This document shows positions 48,731 through 57,909 of a DNA stretch of 64,000 nt, in pieces. Positions within the stretch are counted from its first letter, which is position 1. The number at the start of each line of letters is the position of its first letter. Position numbers and translations under genes: made by a program. The DNA lies in contig CAVVSF010000006.1 of assembly GCA_963750915.1 (NCBI GenBank), positions 310,001 through 374,000 on the forward strand, read 5' to 3'. The notes under the pieces were generated by a model, which was not told the origin of the DNA, did no database searches, and saw only the letters and a list, made by a program, of their open reading frames with translations. This stretch comes from DATBJJ01 sp963750915 (GTDB lineage: Bacteria > Acidobacteriota > Vicinamibacteria > Vicinamibacterales > 2-12-FULL-66-21).

Positions 48731-49372
48731 ATGCCGAGACGCGCACGACAGTTCATCGATGGCCTGCCTTATCACGTCCTGAATAGAGGCAACAGGCGGC
48801 AACGGGTCTTCTCGCAACACACTGATTACGAGATGTTTCTGACGACGCTGGCCGACGCCGTCGCGAGGTGGCCGGTGCGCCTGCTTGCGTTCGCGGTCAT
48901 GCCGAATCACTTTCACCTGGTGCTCTGGCCGGCACAGGGGATCGCAATTTCTGCATTCATGCGCTGGATGATGAATGCACATATCCGCCGACACTACCGA
49001 TTCGGCGAGCTGAGGGGCACAGGGCATCTCTATCAGGGCCGGTACAAGGCGTTCCCGATCCAGACGGACTCTCACCTCCTGACAGTGCTCAGATACGTCG
49101 AAGCCAATCCGTTGCGGGCACAGCTCGTACAACGGGCCGAGCACTGGGGATGGTCCAGCCTCACACGAGACGCCGCGCTGGATGGCAGGCGGCTGGTCGC
49201 TCCTTCTCCCGTTCAAAGGCCGTCAAACTGGCGGGAGATTGTCAACGAAACCATGGCGAGCGCCGACCGCGACGCAGTGCGTCAGTCGGTCCAGCGTCAA
49301 GTTCCGTTCGGCGATCCGGAATGGATTCGCAGCGTCGATTCGGGGACAGTCACTCGGGACAGTCACGAGTGA
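48731..49372 (+). CDS. REP-associated tyrosine transposase (RAYT)
   Basis: 213 residues from ATG 48731, with AGGAG about 5 bp before it. HUH nuclease motif HFH (His60 and His62) in FAVMPNHFHLVLWP, and the single catalytic Tyr122 in LRYVEANPLRA. It cuts single-stranded hairpin DNA through a phosphotyrosine link. The last ten codons and the TGA (49370-49372) lie inside the right REP hairpin, so the tail SGTVTRDSHE is REP-encoded. Catalytic residues are intact. Confidence 0.92.
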   Translation: MPRRARQFIDGLPYHVLNRGNRRQRVFSQHTDYEMFLTTLADAVARWPVRLLAFAVMPNHFHLVLWPAQGIAISAFMRWMMNAHIRRHYRFGELRGTGHLYQGRYKAFPIQTDSHLLTVLRYVEANPLRAQLVQRAEHWGWSSLTRDAALDGRRLVAPSPVQRPSNWREIVNETMASADRDAVRQSVQRQVPFGDPEWIRSVDSGTVTRDSHE

Positions 49373-49381
49373 CTGTCCCCG
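49341..49381. repeat. Right REP hairpin of RAYT element
   Basis: Identical, base for base, to the 41-bp hairpin at 48632-48672 and in the same orientation. It overlaps the last codons and stop of the transposase gene. It is 15 bp from the stop codon of the convergent M14 gene and could terminate transcription from both sides. Confidence 0.92.
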
Positions 49382-49395
49382 AATCCGAACTCCAG

Positions 49396-52300
49396 CTACT
49401 GCGCGGTGCCCGGGCGCGCCGGCGCGGGACGGCCGGCGCTCAGGTCGTTCCAGTTCAGGATCGCGTTGAAGCCCAGGAAGAACGTGCCCTGCGTCTGCCA
49501 GCGCCAGAACGGGCGGATCGCGAACATGACGACGTGGCCCTGGCCGAGCGGGGCGTCGACGACCTGCGCCCGGTTGGCGAGCGACTGACCGCCGACCAGG
49601 ACGCCCGACAGCAGCATGTCGTCCGCGTTCGACGGGAACGCGAGCACGACACGCGGCTGGGTCGAGGCATCTCCTCCGCCGCCGACTCCTCCACGGCCAC
49701 CGCCGCCGCCACCCCGGCCGCCGCGGCCGCCCGCCGTGTCCGTAGCCGCCGCGCCGCCGCGGCCGCCACGACCCTGACCGGGCGCGCCGCCGGCGGGCTG
49801 CGGTGAGTCCGGATCCCACGTCGACAGGCGCTGCTGCGGCGCCGTCGCCATCGGCTGCGTGTTCATGCCGACGCCCGGCAGCGCGTTGCCGCCGCGGCCG
49901 CCGCCGCCAAAGCCGCCGGCGCCGCCGCTGGCGTTGAGCACCGGCGCCTGGCTGAAGTACACCGGCAGCTGTGCATCGTAGCCGTACGCGATCGGGCTGC
50001 GCCGATCGGCGAACACGCCGCGCATGATCGAGCCGCGGACAAACAGGGCGTCCGGGGTTTCGACGGTGACGCCATTCGTGACGTTGTACTCGGGGAAGAT
50101 CGTCGCCGTCGCACCTTCGGTGATGAGCGTGCCACCCTCGCGGACGAACTTCACCAGCTCCATCAACCCTTCCCAGCCCATGCCGCCGCGGATGTCGTCG
50201 GCCTGATCCTGGACACCGAGGTTCGGCGTCTCGGTCGTCTTCTTGTATGGCAGCGGCATCGAGCCGGTCTTCGGGATGCCGTTGACCTGCGCCTGCGCCG
50301 ACCCGCCGACGTGCGGGTAGACGATGACGTCGTACTTCTGCCGCAGGCTGCCCTCGCGCAGCTTGATGTCGCCAAAGTAGGTGTACGGCACGCCGTAAGT
50401 GTCGAGCGCGGCACGGACCCAGCCTTCGTTCTGGGTGTTCGACCACGAGTGGACGTAGCCGATGCGAGGCACGTCGAGCTCGTGCATCGCCACCTGCGGC
50501 GCCGCGCCGACCGCGAACCCGGAAATCCCAAGCTCCTTCATCGTCGGCTCGAGGGCCGCGCGATCGGCATTCGGGATGACGAACGCGCCGGCGCGGAACT
50601 TGCGGCCGCCGGCCTCGAACTCTTCCTCGGCCGCATGCATCTGCACCTTGGCGTGCGTGAAGCGGAACTTCATCAGGACGTTGTCAGTCGTGTGGTCGAC
50701 GATCACCGTCGCCCCCGTTCCTTCGATGCCGCCGGGGGCCTTCGCATCAGTCGTCAGCAGCGTCGACGCATTCGCCAGGATCGCCTTGTCCTCGACCGGG
50801 CGAATGACGACGTTGCGCATCAGCGGGAACGTCCAGCCGGTGTCGTCGTACGGGTTGGGGTTCGCCGGGGCGTAGTTCTGGATCGAGAAGTACATCTCGG
50901 CGAGCGTGCGATACGGCTGATCGCCGCGGATCACGTAGTCGCCGGCTTCGACGCTGACGCTGCCCGCCTTGTAGGCCGACGTCGCGCGATGCACCTCGAG
51001 CCCCTGGCGCCGCAGCTCGTTGACGGCGTCGGCCGCGTCCGCCTTGCGGCGCTGCCCCGCCGGGATGACCCAGCCGAAGGTCGGGCCAGTTCTTGCCCCT
51101 GTCGACCGCGCGCTTGTTCTTGATCCAGTAGTTTTCGAGATAGGTCTCGCGGTTCTTGCCGATGTGGTTCAGCGCGATGAGCAGCGCCGACTGCTGGATG
51201 TTGGTGTTGTTGCGCGGGCCCCACTTGATCGACGGCAGCGGCGGGTTCGGGCGGAACCACTCGCGGCTCGTCGCGCCGCCGCCGCCCTGCTCGCGCAGGT
51301 CCGGCCCGTAGCTCGCGACTTCGTAGAAGCGGCCGATGGAGTTGTGCGAGTGGGCGATGAAGAACATGTAGTTCGGCACCCAGCCGTCGTAGAACCCGTA
51401 GGTCCAGACGCCGGGGACGCCGCGCTTGGTCATCTCCATGACTTCTGTCTTCGCCAGCAGCCACCACTCGTCGATCGTGATCGGATCGATCTGTTCGTTG
51501 TAGGGACCGGTGCCGGTCGAAGCGTAGAGATACGTCGACGCCTCGTGCAGATCGTGGAGGACGGTCGGCTTCCAGTCGAGGAACGTCTTCGTCGTGTTAC
51601 GCGTCAGGGCGAGGAACTGCCCCATGCCGTCGCGGTTGTTGTCGTGGGCAACGTACTTGCCCCAGTACATCAGCGGCAGCCGCGGTTCCGCCTCTGGCCG
51701 CTTCTTGTTGAAGTAGTAGGTGTCGACGTGCTTCTCGCGGCCGTCGACCTCGATGACCGGCGTGATCAGCGTGATCACGTTGTTGCGAATCGTCTGGATG
51801 AACGGCGATTCCTGGACCGCCAGCCGGTATGGCAGCTCGAGCAGCATCTCTGGGCCGCCCGTCTCGCCCGAGTGCATGCCGCTCGTCACCCAGTAGATGG
51901 GCTTCGCCGTCCTGATGAGCTGTTGCGCCTGCTCCTCGGTCGTCTTCCGCGGGTCAGTGAGCGACGCGACCATCCCCTTGTACTTCTCGATCTGCTTGAT
52001 CGTCGCCTCGTCGGCAACGGCGAGCAGCACCATGTCGCGCCCTTCCTCGGTCTTGCCGATCGTCCACATCGTGATGCGGTCCGAGGCCTTGTCGAGCGCT
52101 TCGTAGTAGCGGTGGATGTCCTTGGCGTACGTCAGCTCGCCGGGCGTGCCTGGCATGCGGCCGAAGAACTTGAGCGGCGTCGGAATCGTGTCGGAGGCCG
52201 GGAGGTGATCGACGAGCTCGGTGCTGATGCGGGGATCCTGCGTGTACTCCTTGATCTTCGCGGTGTACTCCTCATCGAGCTTCTGCTTCGTCGTCTGGGC

Positions 52301-52405
52301 GGCACGCGATTGCGCTTCGGGATTCGTCGGCGGCGCAACCAGCGTCACCAGGAGCAGAACCACGGTGAACCGCACCGCCGGGTTCTGCAGGGGGCCGAAA
52401 GACAT
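49396..52405 (-). CDS. Large secreted M14-family peptidase, one frameshift
   Basis: About 1000 residues when read across a +1 change near 51088. Signal peptide VRFTVVLLLVTLVAPPTNPEAQ. The M14 zinc site is MHSGETGG (HxxE, ~175), with RDGMGQFLALT and HDLHEAS further on. After the shift the protein reads PTFGWVIPAGQRRKADAADAVNELRRQG and continues into a glutamine-amidotransferase-like C-terminal domain (YPHVGGSAQAQ, VREGGTLITEG). A Gly/Arg-rich stretch with GGRGGGGGGRGG lies at ~890-930. Such very large M14 proteins are common in Acidobacteria and Bacteroidetes; the substrate is unknown. Confidence 0.82.
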
Positions 52406-52515
52406 GGATCCTCCTCACGACACGTACAACAAGGAAAGGCCGAAAAAATGGCGTTATAGCACAACCATGACCGCCGACGGTAGCGCTGGCAGCCGGATTG
52501 CTCGATTAAAGGGCG

Positions 52516-53472
52516 ATGTTCTCGCGCCTTGCACTGCCGGTCGGTCCCTGGGAACTTCTGAAGAGAACCGCAGGGGAGGTCGTCGAGGACGACGTGCTGT
52601 CGCTGGCGGCGCAACAGTCGTACTACTTGTTCTTCTCCCTGTTTCCCGCCCTGCTGACGCTGGTCTCGATCGCCAGCTTTTTTCCTCTGGAGAACCTTAC
52701 CGACGAGGTCGTGCGGTATCTCGGCCGGCTGGCGCCGGAGGACGTGCTGCAGATCATCAATCAGCAGATCCTGGACATTTCGCGCCGGGAGAACGGCGGG
52801 CTGCTGACGTTCGCGTTTCTGATCACCATCTGGAGCAGCTCGGGGGCAATGGTCTCAATCATCACCACCCTCAACACGGCCTACGACCTGAAGGAAAGCC
52901 GATCCTTCGTAAGAGTCCGGCTGACTGCGATCGTGCTGACGGTCGGCCTCGCGTTCTTCATCCTCCTGTCGAGCGCGCTCATCATCGTCGGACCGACGCT
53001 CGGGGAACGGCTGGCGGAGTCGATCCGGCTCGGGCCTGTTTTCGTGACGGCGTGGACGGTGCTGCAGTGGCCGGTGGTCTTCAGCCTCGCCGCAACCGGC
53101 ATCGCGCTCGTCTACTATTTCGCTCCTGATGCCGAGCAGGACTGGGTGTGGCTGACCCCCGGCGCGGTGCTCGCCACGGTGTTGTGGATTCTCGTGTCGC
53201 TCGGGCTGAAGTCCTACATCGGATTCGCCGGCGACTTCAACGAAACCTACGGCACCCTCGGGACGGTCATGGTGCTCCTGCTCTGGTTTTACCTGACGTC
53301 CGCGGCGATCCTGGTGGGCGCCGAGTTGAACTCGGAGATCGAGCACGCCTCACCGCACGGCAAGGACCCGGGCGAGAAGAAAATCGGACAGAAGCGAAAG
53401 CTTGGTGCGGCGGCGCAGCGGTACTACGCCAGGCTCGAGGCGCGCGACAAAGAGGGCAAACGCGAGAATTGA
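52516..53472 (+). CDS. YihY/virulence-factor BrkB family membrane protein
   Basis: 318 residues with six hydrophobic helices. Family marks: LSLAAQQSYYLFFSLFPALLTLVS near the N-terminus, WSSSGAMVSIITTLNTAYDLKESRSFVRVRLTAI, and VWLTPGAVLATVLWILVSLGLKSYIGFAGDFNETYGTLGTVMVLLLWFYLTSAAILVGAELNSEIE. Once annotated as RNase BN, now regarded as an inner-membrane protein of uncertain function. The C-terminal tail is basic and cytoplasmic. Confidence 0.92.
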   Translation: MFSRLALPVGPWELLKRTAGEVVEDDVLSLAAQQSYYLFFSLFPALLTLVSIASFFPLENLTDEVVRYLGRLAPEDVLQIINQQILDISRRENGGLLTFAFLITIWSSSGAMVSIITTLNTAYDLKESRSFVRVRLTAIVLTVGLAFFILLSSALIIVGPTLGERLAESIRLGPVFVTAWTVLQWPVVFSLAATGIALVYYFAPDAEQDWVWLTPGAVLATVLWILVSLGLKSYIGFAGDFNETYGTLGTVMVLLLWFYLTSAAILVGAELNSEIEHASPHGKDPGEKKIGQKRKLGAAAQRYYARLEARDKEGKREN

Positions 53473-53480
53473 CCGCGGTA

Positions 53481-54050
53481 TCAGGGTCTGCGGTTCGATG
53501 ACGATGACGTCGTCGACGACTGGCCGGCCTTCTCCGATTTAGTTGGCGCCGGCGTCCAGGCGTCCGGTCTCAGCTTCCCGCCGAATCCCCAATAGACCGG
53601 CTCCGCCGTCTTTCGAAACCGGCGATCGTCTTCGTCCCTGACATCGCGGTCGTGCGAACGCGTCACGGGCACGTAGATCGGCACGGCGATTGGTACGACG
53701 ACTTCCCGCACCACTGGTTCCCGCTCGACGATGACGACCTGCGGCGGCGGTGGAGGATCCGGTTGGGGCTCGACGAACGGCTCCGGCTCCAGCATGACGG
53801 CCGGTGCCCGGCCGCTCTTGATCATCGCGATGATGACCTTCTCGCTGACGCCCGCCTTCTTGAGCGTCTGCAGCGACGCGGCATCGATGGGAAAGACGCG
53901 GGGATCGATCTCGATCAGCGCCAGCAGCGCCTCTTCGCCGAGACCGGCACGCGAGAGGTCGATGATCTCCTGAAGCGTGACCGCCTCTGCGCGAAGCGGG
54001 GCCGCGGCAAGCGTCAGCACCATCATCGGAAGCACTGCCCAGCGAGTCAT
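53481..54050 (-). CDS. Secreted protein with Pro-rich linker, unknown function
   Basis: 189 residues from ATG 54050, picked because it gives a signal peptide (RWAVLPMMVLTLAAAPLRAEA). Residues ~22-75 form a small helical domain, TLQEIIDLSRAGLGEEALLALIEI ... LQTLKKAGVSEKVIIAMIKSG, a recurring acidobacterial and proteobacterial pattern. Then come a Pro/Glu linker (EPFVEPQPDPPPPPQV) and a Thr/Ser-rich tail. Probably an envelope scaffold; not recognised by name. Confidence 0.65.
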   Translation of the reverse strand: MTRWAVLPMMVLTLAAAPLRAEAVTLQEIIDLSRAGLGEEALLALIEIDPRVFPIDAASLQTLKKAGVSEKVIIAMIKSGRAPAVMLEPEPFVEPQPDPPPPPQVVIVEREPVVREVVVPIAVPIYVPVTRSHDRDVRDEDDRRFRKTAEPVYWGFGGKLRPDAWTPAPTKSEKAGQSSTTSSSSNRRP

Positions 54051-54331
54051 TTTCAACCGCTCCTTCGCTGCATCGCGCACCTGGCGTCCCGCAGGCCGCC
54101 ACGTTATCGTGTTCCCGGCTGCAACGCCAGTGCCCCGGCAAACCACCGCGAATCGGCCTGTTTCCGCCGGCCGGGCTGGTGGTGGTCCTGTCGCGAGGAC
54201 AGCACTGTCTCCGGGGAGGCGCAGGGGGCACAGACTGGCGCGCGATGGGCCGAAATATCAGGGGTATCGAGCAGTTTTGCGAGGTACGGTCCTTGCTCAG
54301 CGGGTAGGTGGAACCAGGAGCACTACCAGTC

Positions 54332-55306
54332 ATGTTTGCGAAACCAGTCGTCCTTGGCCTGTTTGCCGCGGCTTGCGTCACCGCCGCCGCCGGAGGCGCG
54401 TATCTGGCGGTCCGCCAGAACGACGCGCCGACTGTAGTCGCCTCCCCGGCTGAAGCGGTAGCCCCGGCGCCAGTCGCCGAGACCGAGACGGTCGTCTCGC
54501 CAGCCAAACCCATTGAGCCCTCCGCCCCGCCGGAGGCGGCTGAGCCGGTCGAGAAGCCGTCGCCGCGGCCGCGCGTCAACACGCCGGCGTCTTCGCGCAC
54601 GCCGCGGCCCGCACCAGTAGCGCGCAAGGATGCTCCGCCGCCCGCTGCTGCGCCGCAGAGGGACGCGTACGTGGCGGCGCCGGCCGTCGAGCCTGTAGGT
54701 GCGACGCCAGCACCTGTCGCAACGGCCCCGGTCGCGCCGCTGCCGGAACCGCCGCCCCCGCCGCCGGTCCCGCGCATCGTCGAAGTCGTGGTTCCGGCCT
54801 CCTCCGTGGTCGGGCTGAAGGTCGAGACCTCGCTCACCAGCGAAACCGCCCAGGTAGAAGACCGCGTCGAAGCTCGGGTGACGCGGGAGGTGATGTCGGA
54901 CGGCCGCGTCGCAATACCGGCCGGAGCTCGCGTGCTCGGTGACGTGATCCTGGTCGAGCGCGGCGGCAAGATGAAGACCAAGGCCCGGCTGGGCGTTCGC
55001 TTCCATACCCTGGTGCTCGCGGACGGCAGCAGCGTGCCGTTCCGCACGGATGCGATCTTCCGCGAGGGCTCCTCGCCCGGCTCGGAGAGCGCGCGCAAGA
55101 TCGGCGGCGCAGCGATCGGCGGCGCCGTCCTGGGGGCCATCATCGGCGGCGCGAAGGGGGCGGCGATTGGCGGCGCGACCGGCGCCGGCGCCGGCGGCGC
55201 TGTCGTCATGGCCGGCGATCGAAACCCGGCGACTCTGCCATTTGGAACCGTCGTGACGGTTCGTCTCACGTCTCCCGTATCGATCGACATCGAGAAGGAA
55301 CTCTAA
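54332..55306 (+). CDS. Pro/Ala-rich envelope protein with glycine-zipper C-terminus
   Basis: 324 residues. N-terminal hydrophobic helix (VVLGLFAAACVTAAAGGAYLAV), then ~130 residues rich in Ala/Pro/Val that should span the periplasm, then a folded domain (VPASSVVGLKVETSLTSETAQVEDRVEARVTREV ... GDVILVERGGKMKTKARLGVRFHTLVLADG), and a glycine zipper IGGAAIGGAVLGAIIGGAKGAAIGG. The folded part resembles the beta domain of conjugative TrbI/VirB10-like proteins, but no conjugation genes are near. Function unknown. The 281-bp gap before it holds no gene I can support. Confidence 0.68.
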   Translation: MFAKPVVLGLFAAACVTAAAGGAYLAVRQNDAPTVVASPAEAVAPAPVAETETVVSPAKPIEPSAPPEAAEPVEKPSPRPRVNTPASSRTPRPAPVARKDAPPPAAAPQRDAYVAAPAVEPVGATPAPVATAPVAPLPEPPPPPPVPRIVEVVVPASSVVGLKVETSLTSETAQVEDRVEARVTREVMSDGRVAIPAGARVLGDVILVERGGKMKTKARLGVRFHTLVLADGSSVPFRTDAIFREGSSPGSESARKIGGAAIGGAVLGAIIGGAKGAAIGGATGAGAGGAVVMAGDRNPATLPFGTVVTVRLTSPVSIDIEKEL

Positions 55307-55424
55307 GCTCTTCAGTAATTGCGTCGAGGCATAGCGATTGCACCGACGTTACCCGACTACGTCCCAACGGACGAGTCGGATGGCGTGCCGAGCCCGGCCG
55401 CCCAGAGCTTAGGAGACGAACGAA

Positions 55425-56051
55425 ATGTCAGTCCGTAAACTGTTCATTGCCGCCACGCTGGTTCTTTTTACCTCCCTTGCTACCCCGACAAAGGCATCCG
55501 CTGACTGGCTGCTGACCCCGTTCGTCGGCTGGAACTGGGGCGGCGCGGTGGACCTCTACGAGTTCGACGATTTCGACGACGAGTTCGAGCAGAAAGCCAT
55601 GTTCGGCGCATCGCTCGCATGGATGGGAGCCGGCATCATCGGCTTCGAATTCGACTTCGGCTACACGCCGAACTTCTTCCAGAACACGGTCGGCGACGAC
55701 GACTTCGAGTTCGGCGACACCAACGTGACGACCCTGATGGGCAATCTCATCGTCGGTATTCCGATTGGCGGACAGAGCGGCGTCGGCTTCCGGCCTTACG
55801 CAGTCGGCGGCATCGGCCTCATCAAGAGCTCGATCGGCGACGCCGAAGACCTCTTCGACATCGACTCGACCAACTGGGGGTTCAACGTCGGCGCCGGCGC
55901 CAACTTCTTCTTCACCGACAACTTTGGCATCCGCGGCGACGTGCGCTACTTCCGGCAGATTGAGGACTTCGAAGGCGAAGACGAGTTCTCGATCGGCATC
56001 ACCGACTTCAGGTTCTGGCGCGGCACCGTCGGCGCGACGTTCCGCTTCTAG
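55425..56051 (+). CDS. Outer membrane beta-barrel protein
   Basis: 208 residues with an AGGAG ribosome-binding site 9 bp before ATG 55425 and a signal peptide ending in KASA. The mature protein alternates aromatic and polar residues, has extracellular-loop-like acidic runs (EFDDFDDEFE, DDDFEFGD), and ends in FRF with a C-terminal Phe, the OmpA/porin-type barrel signature. About eight strands (Omp_b-brl family). Ligand unknown. Its stop overlaps the convergent phosphatase stop. Confidence 0.88.
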   Translation: MSVRKLFIAATLVLFTSLATPTKASADWLLTPFVGWNWGGAVDLYEFDDFDDEFEQKAMFGASLAWMGAGIIGFEFDFGYTPNFFQNTVGDDDFEFGDTNVTTLMGNLIVGIPIGGQSGVGFRPYAVGGIGLIKSSIGDAEDLFDIDSTNWGFNVGAGANFFFTDNFGIRGDVRYFRQIEDFEGEDEFSIGITDFRFWRGTVGATFRF

Positions 56052-56500
56052 CCTGCGGCTCCGGCGATACGCCATCGTTCTTTCCACCGCGGTCCGTCCG
56101 CTTCGAGCGCGACGAGGCCGTGCAGTGGAAAGGCGATGGCGTTCGTGTCTGCATTCGCCGTCAGCAGCGCGAGCGCTGCGGGCAGGTGCGGCATGTGGCC
56201 GACGATGATGATGTCGCGGTCCTCTTCAATCAACCGGTCGCGGATCCAAGCTGGCGGATCGTCCGGTTGCAGTCCACGGATCGCTTCGAAAGTTGCCAGC
56301 GGATTGCAGAGCCGCCAGAACGGCTCCGCGGTCTGACGCGCGCGAAGTTTGCCGCTGTGCCAGATCGCGCGTGGCACGACACCGCGCGATGCACATTCCT
56401 GCGCCAGCGTTTCCGCCTGGCTTCGCCCCAGCACGCTCAGTGGCCGCTGTGGCTCGACGTCGGGACCAACCGCGTCGCCGTGGTGCACGAGATAAATCAT
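56048..56500 (-). CDS. sixA: SixA-like phosphohistidine phosphatase
   Basis: 150 residues, the size of SixA. MIYLVHHGDA holds the phospho-accepting His, but the RHG of most members is HHG here, so the Arg that binds phosphate is replaced by His. WHSGKLRARQTAE and IIIVGHMPHLPAAL (second His) are canonical. It would remove phosphate from phosphohistidine on Hpt or PTS proteins; the Arg-to-His change makes activity less certain. It lies 9 bp after argH on the same strand. Confidence 0.83.
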   Translation of the reverse strand: MIYLVHHGDAVGPDVEPQRPLSVLGRSQAETLAQECASRGVVPRAIWHSGKLRARQTAEPFWRLCNPLATFEAIRGLQPDDPPAWIRDRLIEEDRDIIIVGHMPHLPAALALLTANADTNAIAFPLHGLVALEADGPRWKERWRIAGAAG

Positions 56501-56509
56501 TGTCAGCGC

Positions 56510-57897
56510 TCACTGCTGCGCCGCGAGCCAGCCTTTCGCTTCGTCGAGAGCGCGGGCGACGGCGTCAGGATGCGTCGACTGCGGCGTGCGCTTCTTCGCG
56601 ATCGACGCCGCCGGCGTGATCGCCGTGCGGACGTCGGCTTCGAACAGCGGCGAGTGCGTCCGCCACTCGTCGATGGTGAGATCGTCGAACGAACGCTTCT
56701 CGCGAACCAGGCGGCGGACCAGCGCGCCGACGATCTCGTGCGCGTCGCGGAAAGGCACGCCCTTGGCGACGAGATAGTCGGCGACGTCGGTCGCCAGCAG
56801 CAGCCCTGACGCCGCCCGTTCCGTCACCGCCGCGTTGAGCTCGAGGCCGCTGACGACCGACGCCGTCGCCGCCAGCGAGCCGCGCAGGGTATCCTCGGTT
56901 TCGAACAACGCTTCCTTGTCCTCCTGCAGATCCTTGCTGTAGCCGATCGGCAGGCCCTTCATCGTCGCCAGCCATCCGGTCAGCCGCCCGATCACGCGCC
57001 CGGACTTGCCGCGCACGAGCTCCATCGGATCCGGATTCTTCTTCTGCGGCATCAGGCTGCTGCCCGTCGCCGCGGTGTCGGCGAGCTCGAAGAACCCGAA
57101 CTCCTCGGACGTGAAGAGAATCACGTCCTCCGCCAGCCGGCTCAAGTGCACCATCGTCAACGAGCTGACGTAGAGGAACGTGGCGACGATGTCGCGATCG
57201 CCGGTCGCGTCGATGCTGTTGCGGACGACGGCGGCGAAGCCGAGGTCGCGGGCGAGCGCGTCGACGTCGATGGGATAGCTGGTGCCGGCGATGGCGCCGG
57301 AGCCGAGCGGCAGTTCGTCGACGTCGACGAGCAGCCGGGCGAGGCGGTCGTGATCGCGGCGGAACGCCGAAGTGTGGGCGAGAAAGAAATGCGCGGCAAG
57401 GATCGGCTGCGCCCGCCGCAGGTGCGTGTACGACGGCATGGCGGCCGATCCGGCGCGCGACGCCGACGTCACCAGAACGTCGATCAGCGCGACGAGCGAG
57501 CGCTGCAGCTGCGGCAGCCGGCGCTTGAGATAGAGGCGGAGATCGACCGCCACCTGCTCGTTGCGCGACCGGCCGGTGTGCAGCCGGCGACCGGCGTCGC
57601 CGATGCGCTGCACGAGCTCGCGCTCGACGAAGGCATGGACGTCTTCGTCCGCCGCGGCCGGCGCCGAATCGAAGAAGGCGGGATCGCCGCCGGCGGCAAG
57701 CAGTCGGCCAGGCCGCGCCGGATCTTGTCCGCGTCGCCGGGCGTCAGCACGCCGGCGCGCTCGAGCGCCGTCGCCCAGGCAACGCTGCCGCGCACGTCGT
57801 CCTCGAAGAGGCGGCGATCGAACCCGAACGAGCGGCCGAACTCGACGAGAGCCGCGTCGGGATCGCCCTCGAACCTTCCTGACCAGAGATGTGCCAC
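56510..57897 (-). CDS. argH: Argininosuccinate lyase, one frameshift
   Basis: About 463 residues when read from ATG 57897 through a frame change near 57695. Start: MAHLWSGRFEGDPDAALVEFGRSFGFDRRL. Here the change is one base missing (or two extra), unlike the +1 pattern elsewhere. After it: DEDVHAFVERELVQRIGDAGRRLHTGRSRNEQVAVDLRLYLK, YTHLRRAQPILAAHFFLAH, and the fumarase/aspartase signature GSSLMPQKKNPDPMELVRGKSGRVIG. It splits argininosuccinate into arginine and fumarate, the last step of arginine synthesis. Follows the ArgG-like gene by 12 bp. Confidence 0.9.
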
Positions 57898-57909
57898 GGG
57901 AACGCGTTC

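Larger units (their letters stand above)
48632..49381 (+). mobile_element. REP-flanked RAYT element
   Basis: A 750-bp unit made of a Y1-type transposase gene and two identical 41-bp REP hairpins. RAYT proteins are domesticated IS200/IS605 relatives that bind and cut REP hairpins. No target-site duplication or IS200-like end hairpins apart from the REPs are visible. No third copy of this REP appears in the window. Confidence 0.85.
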
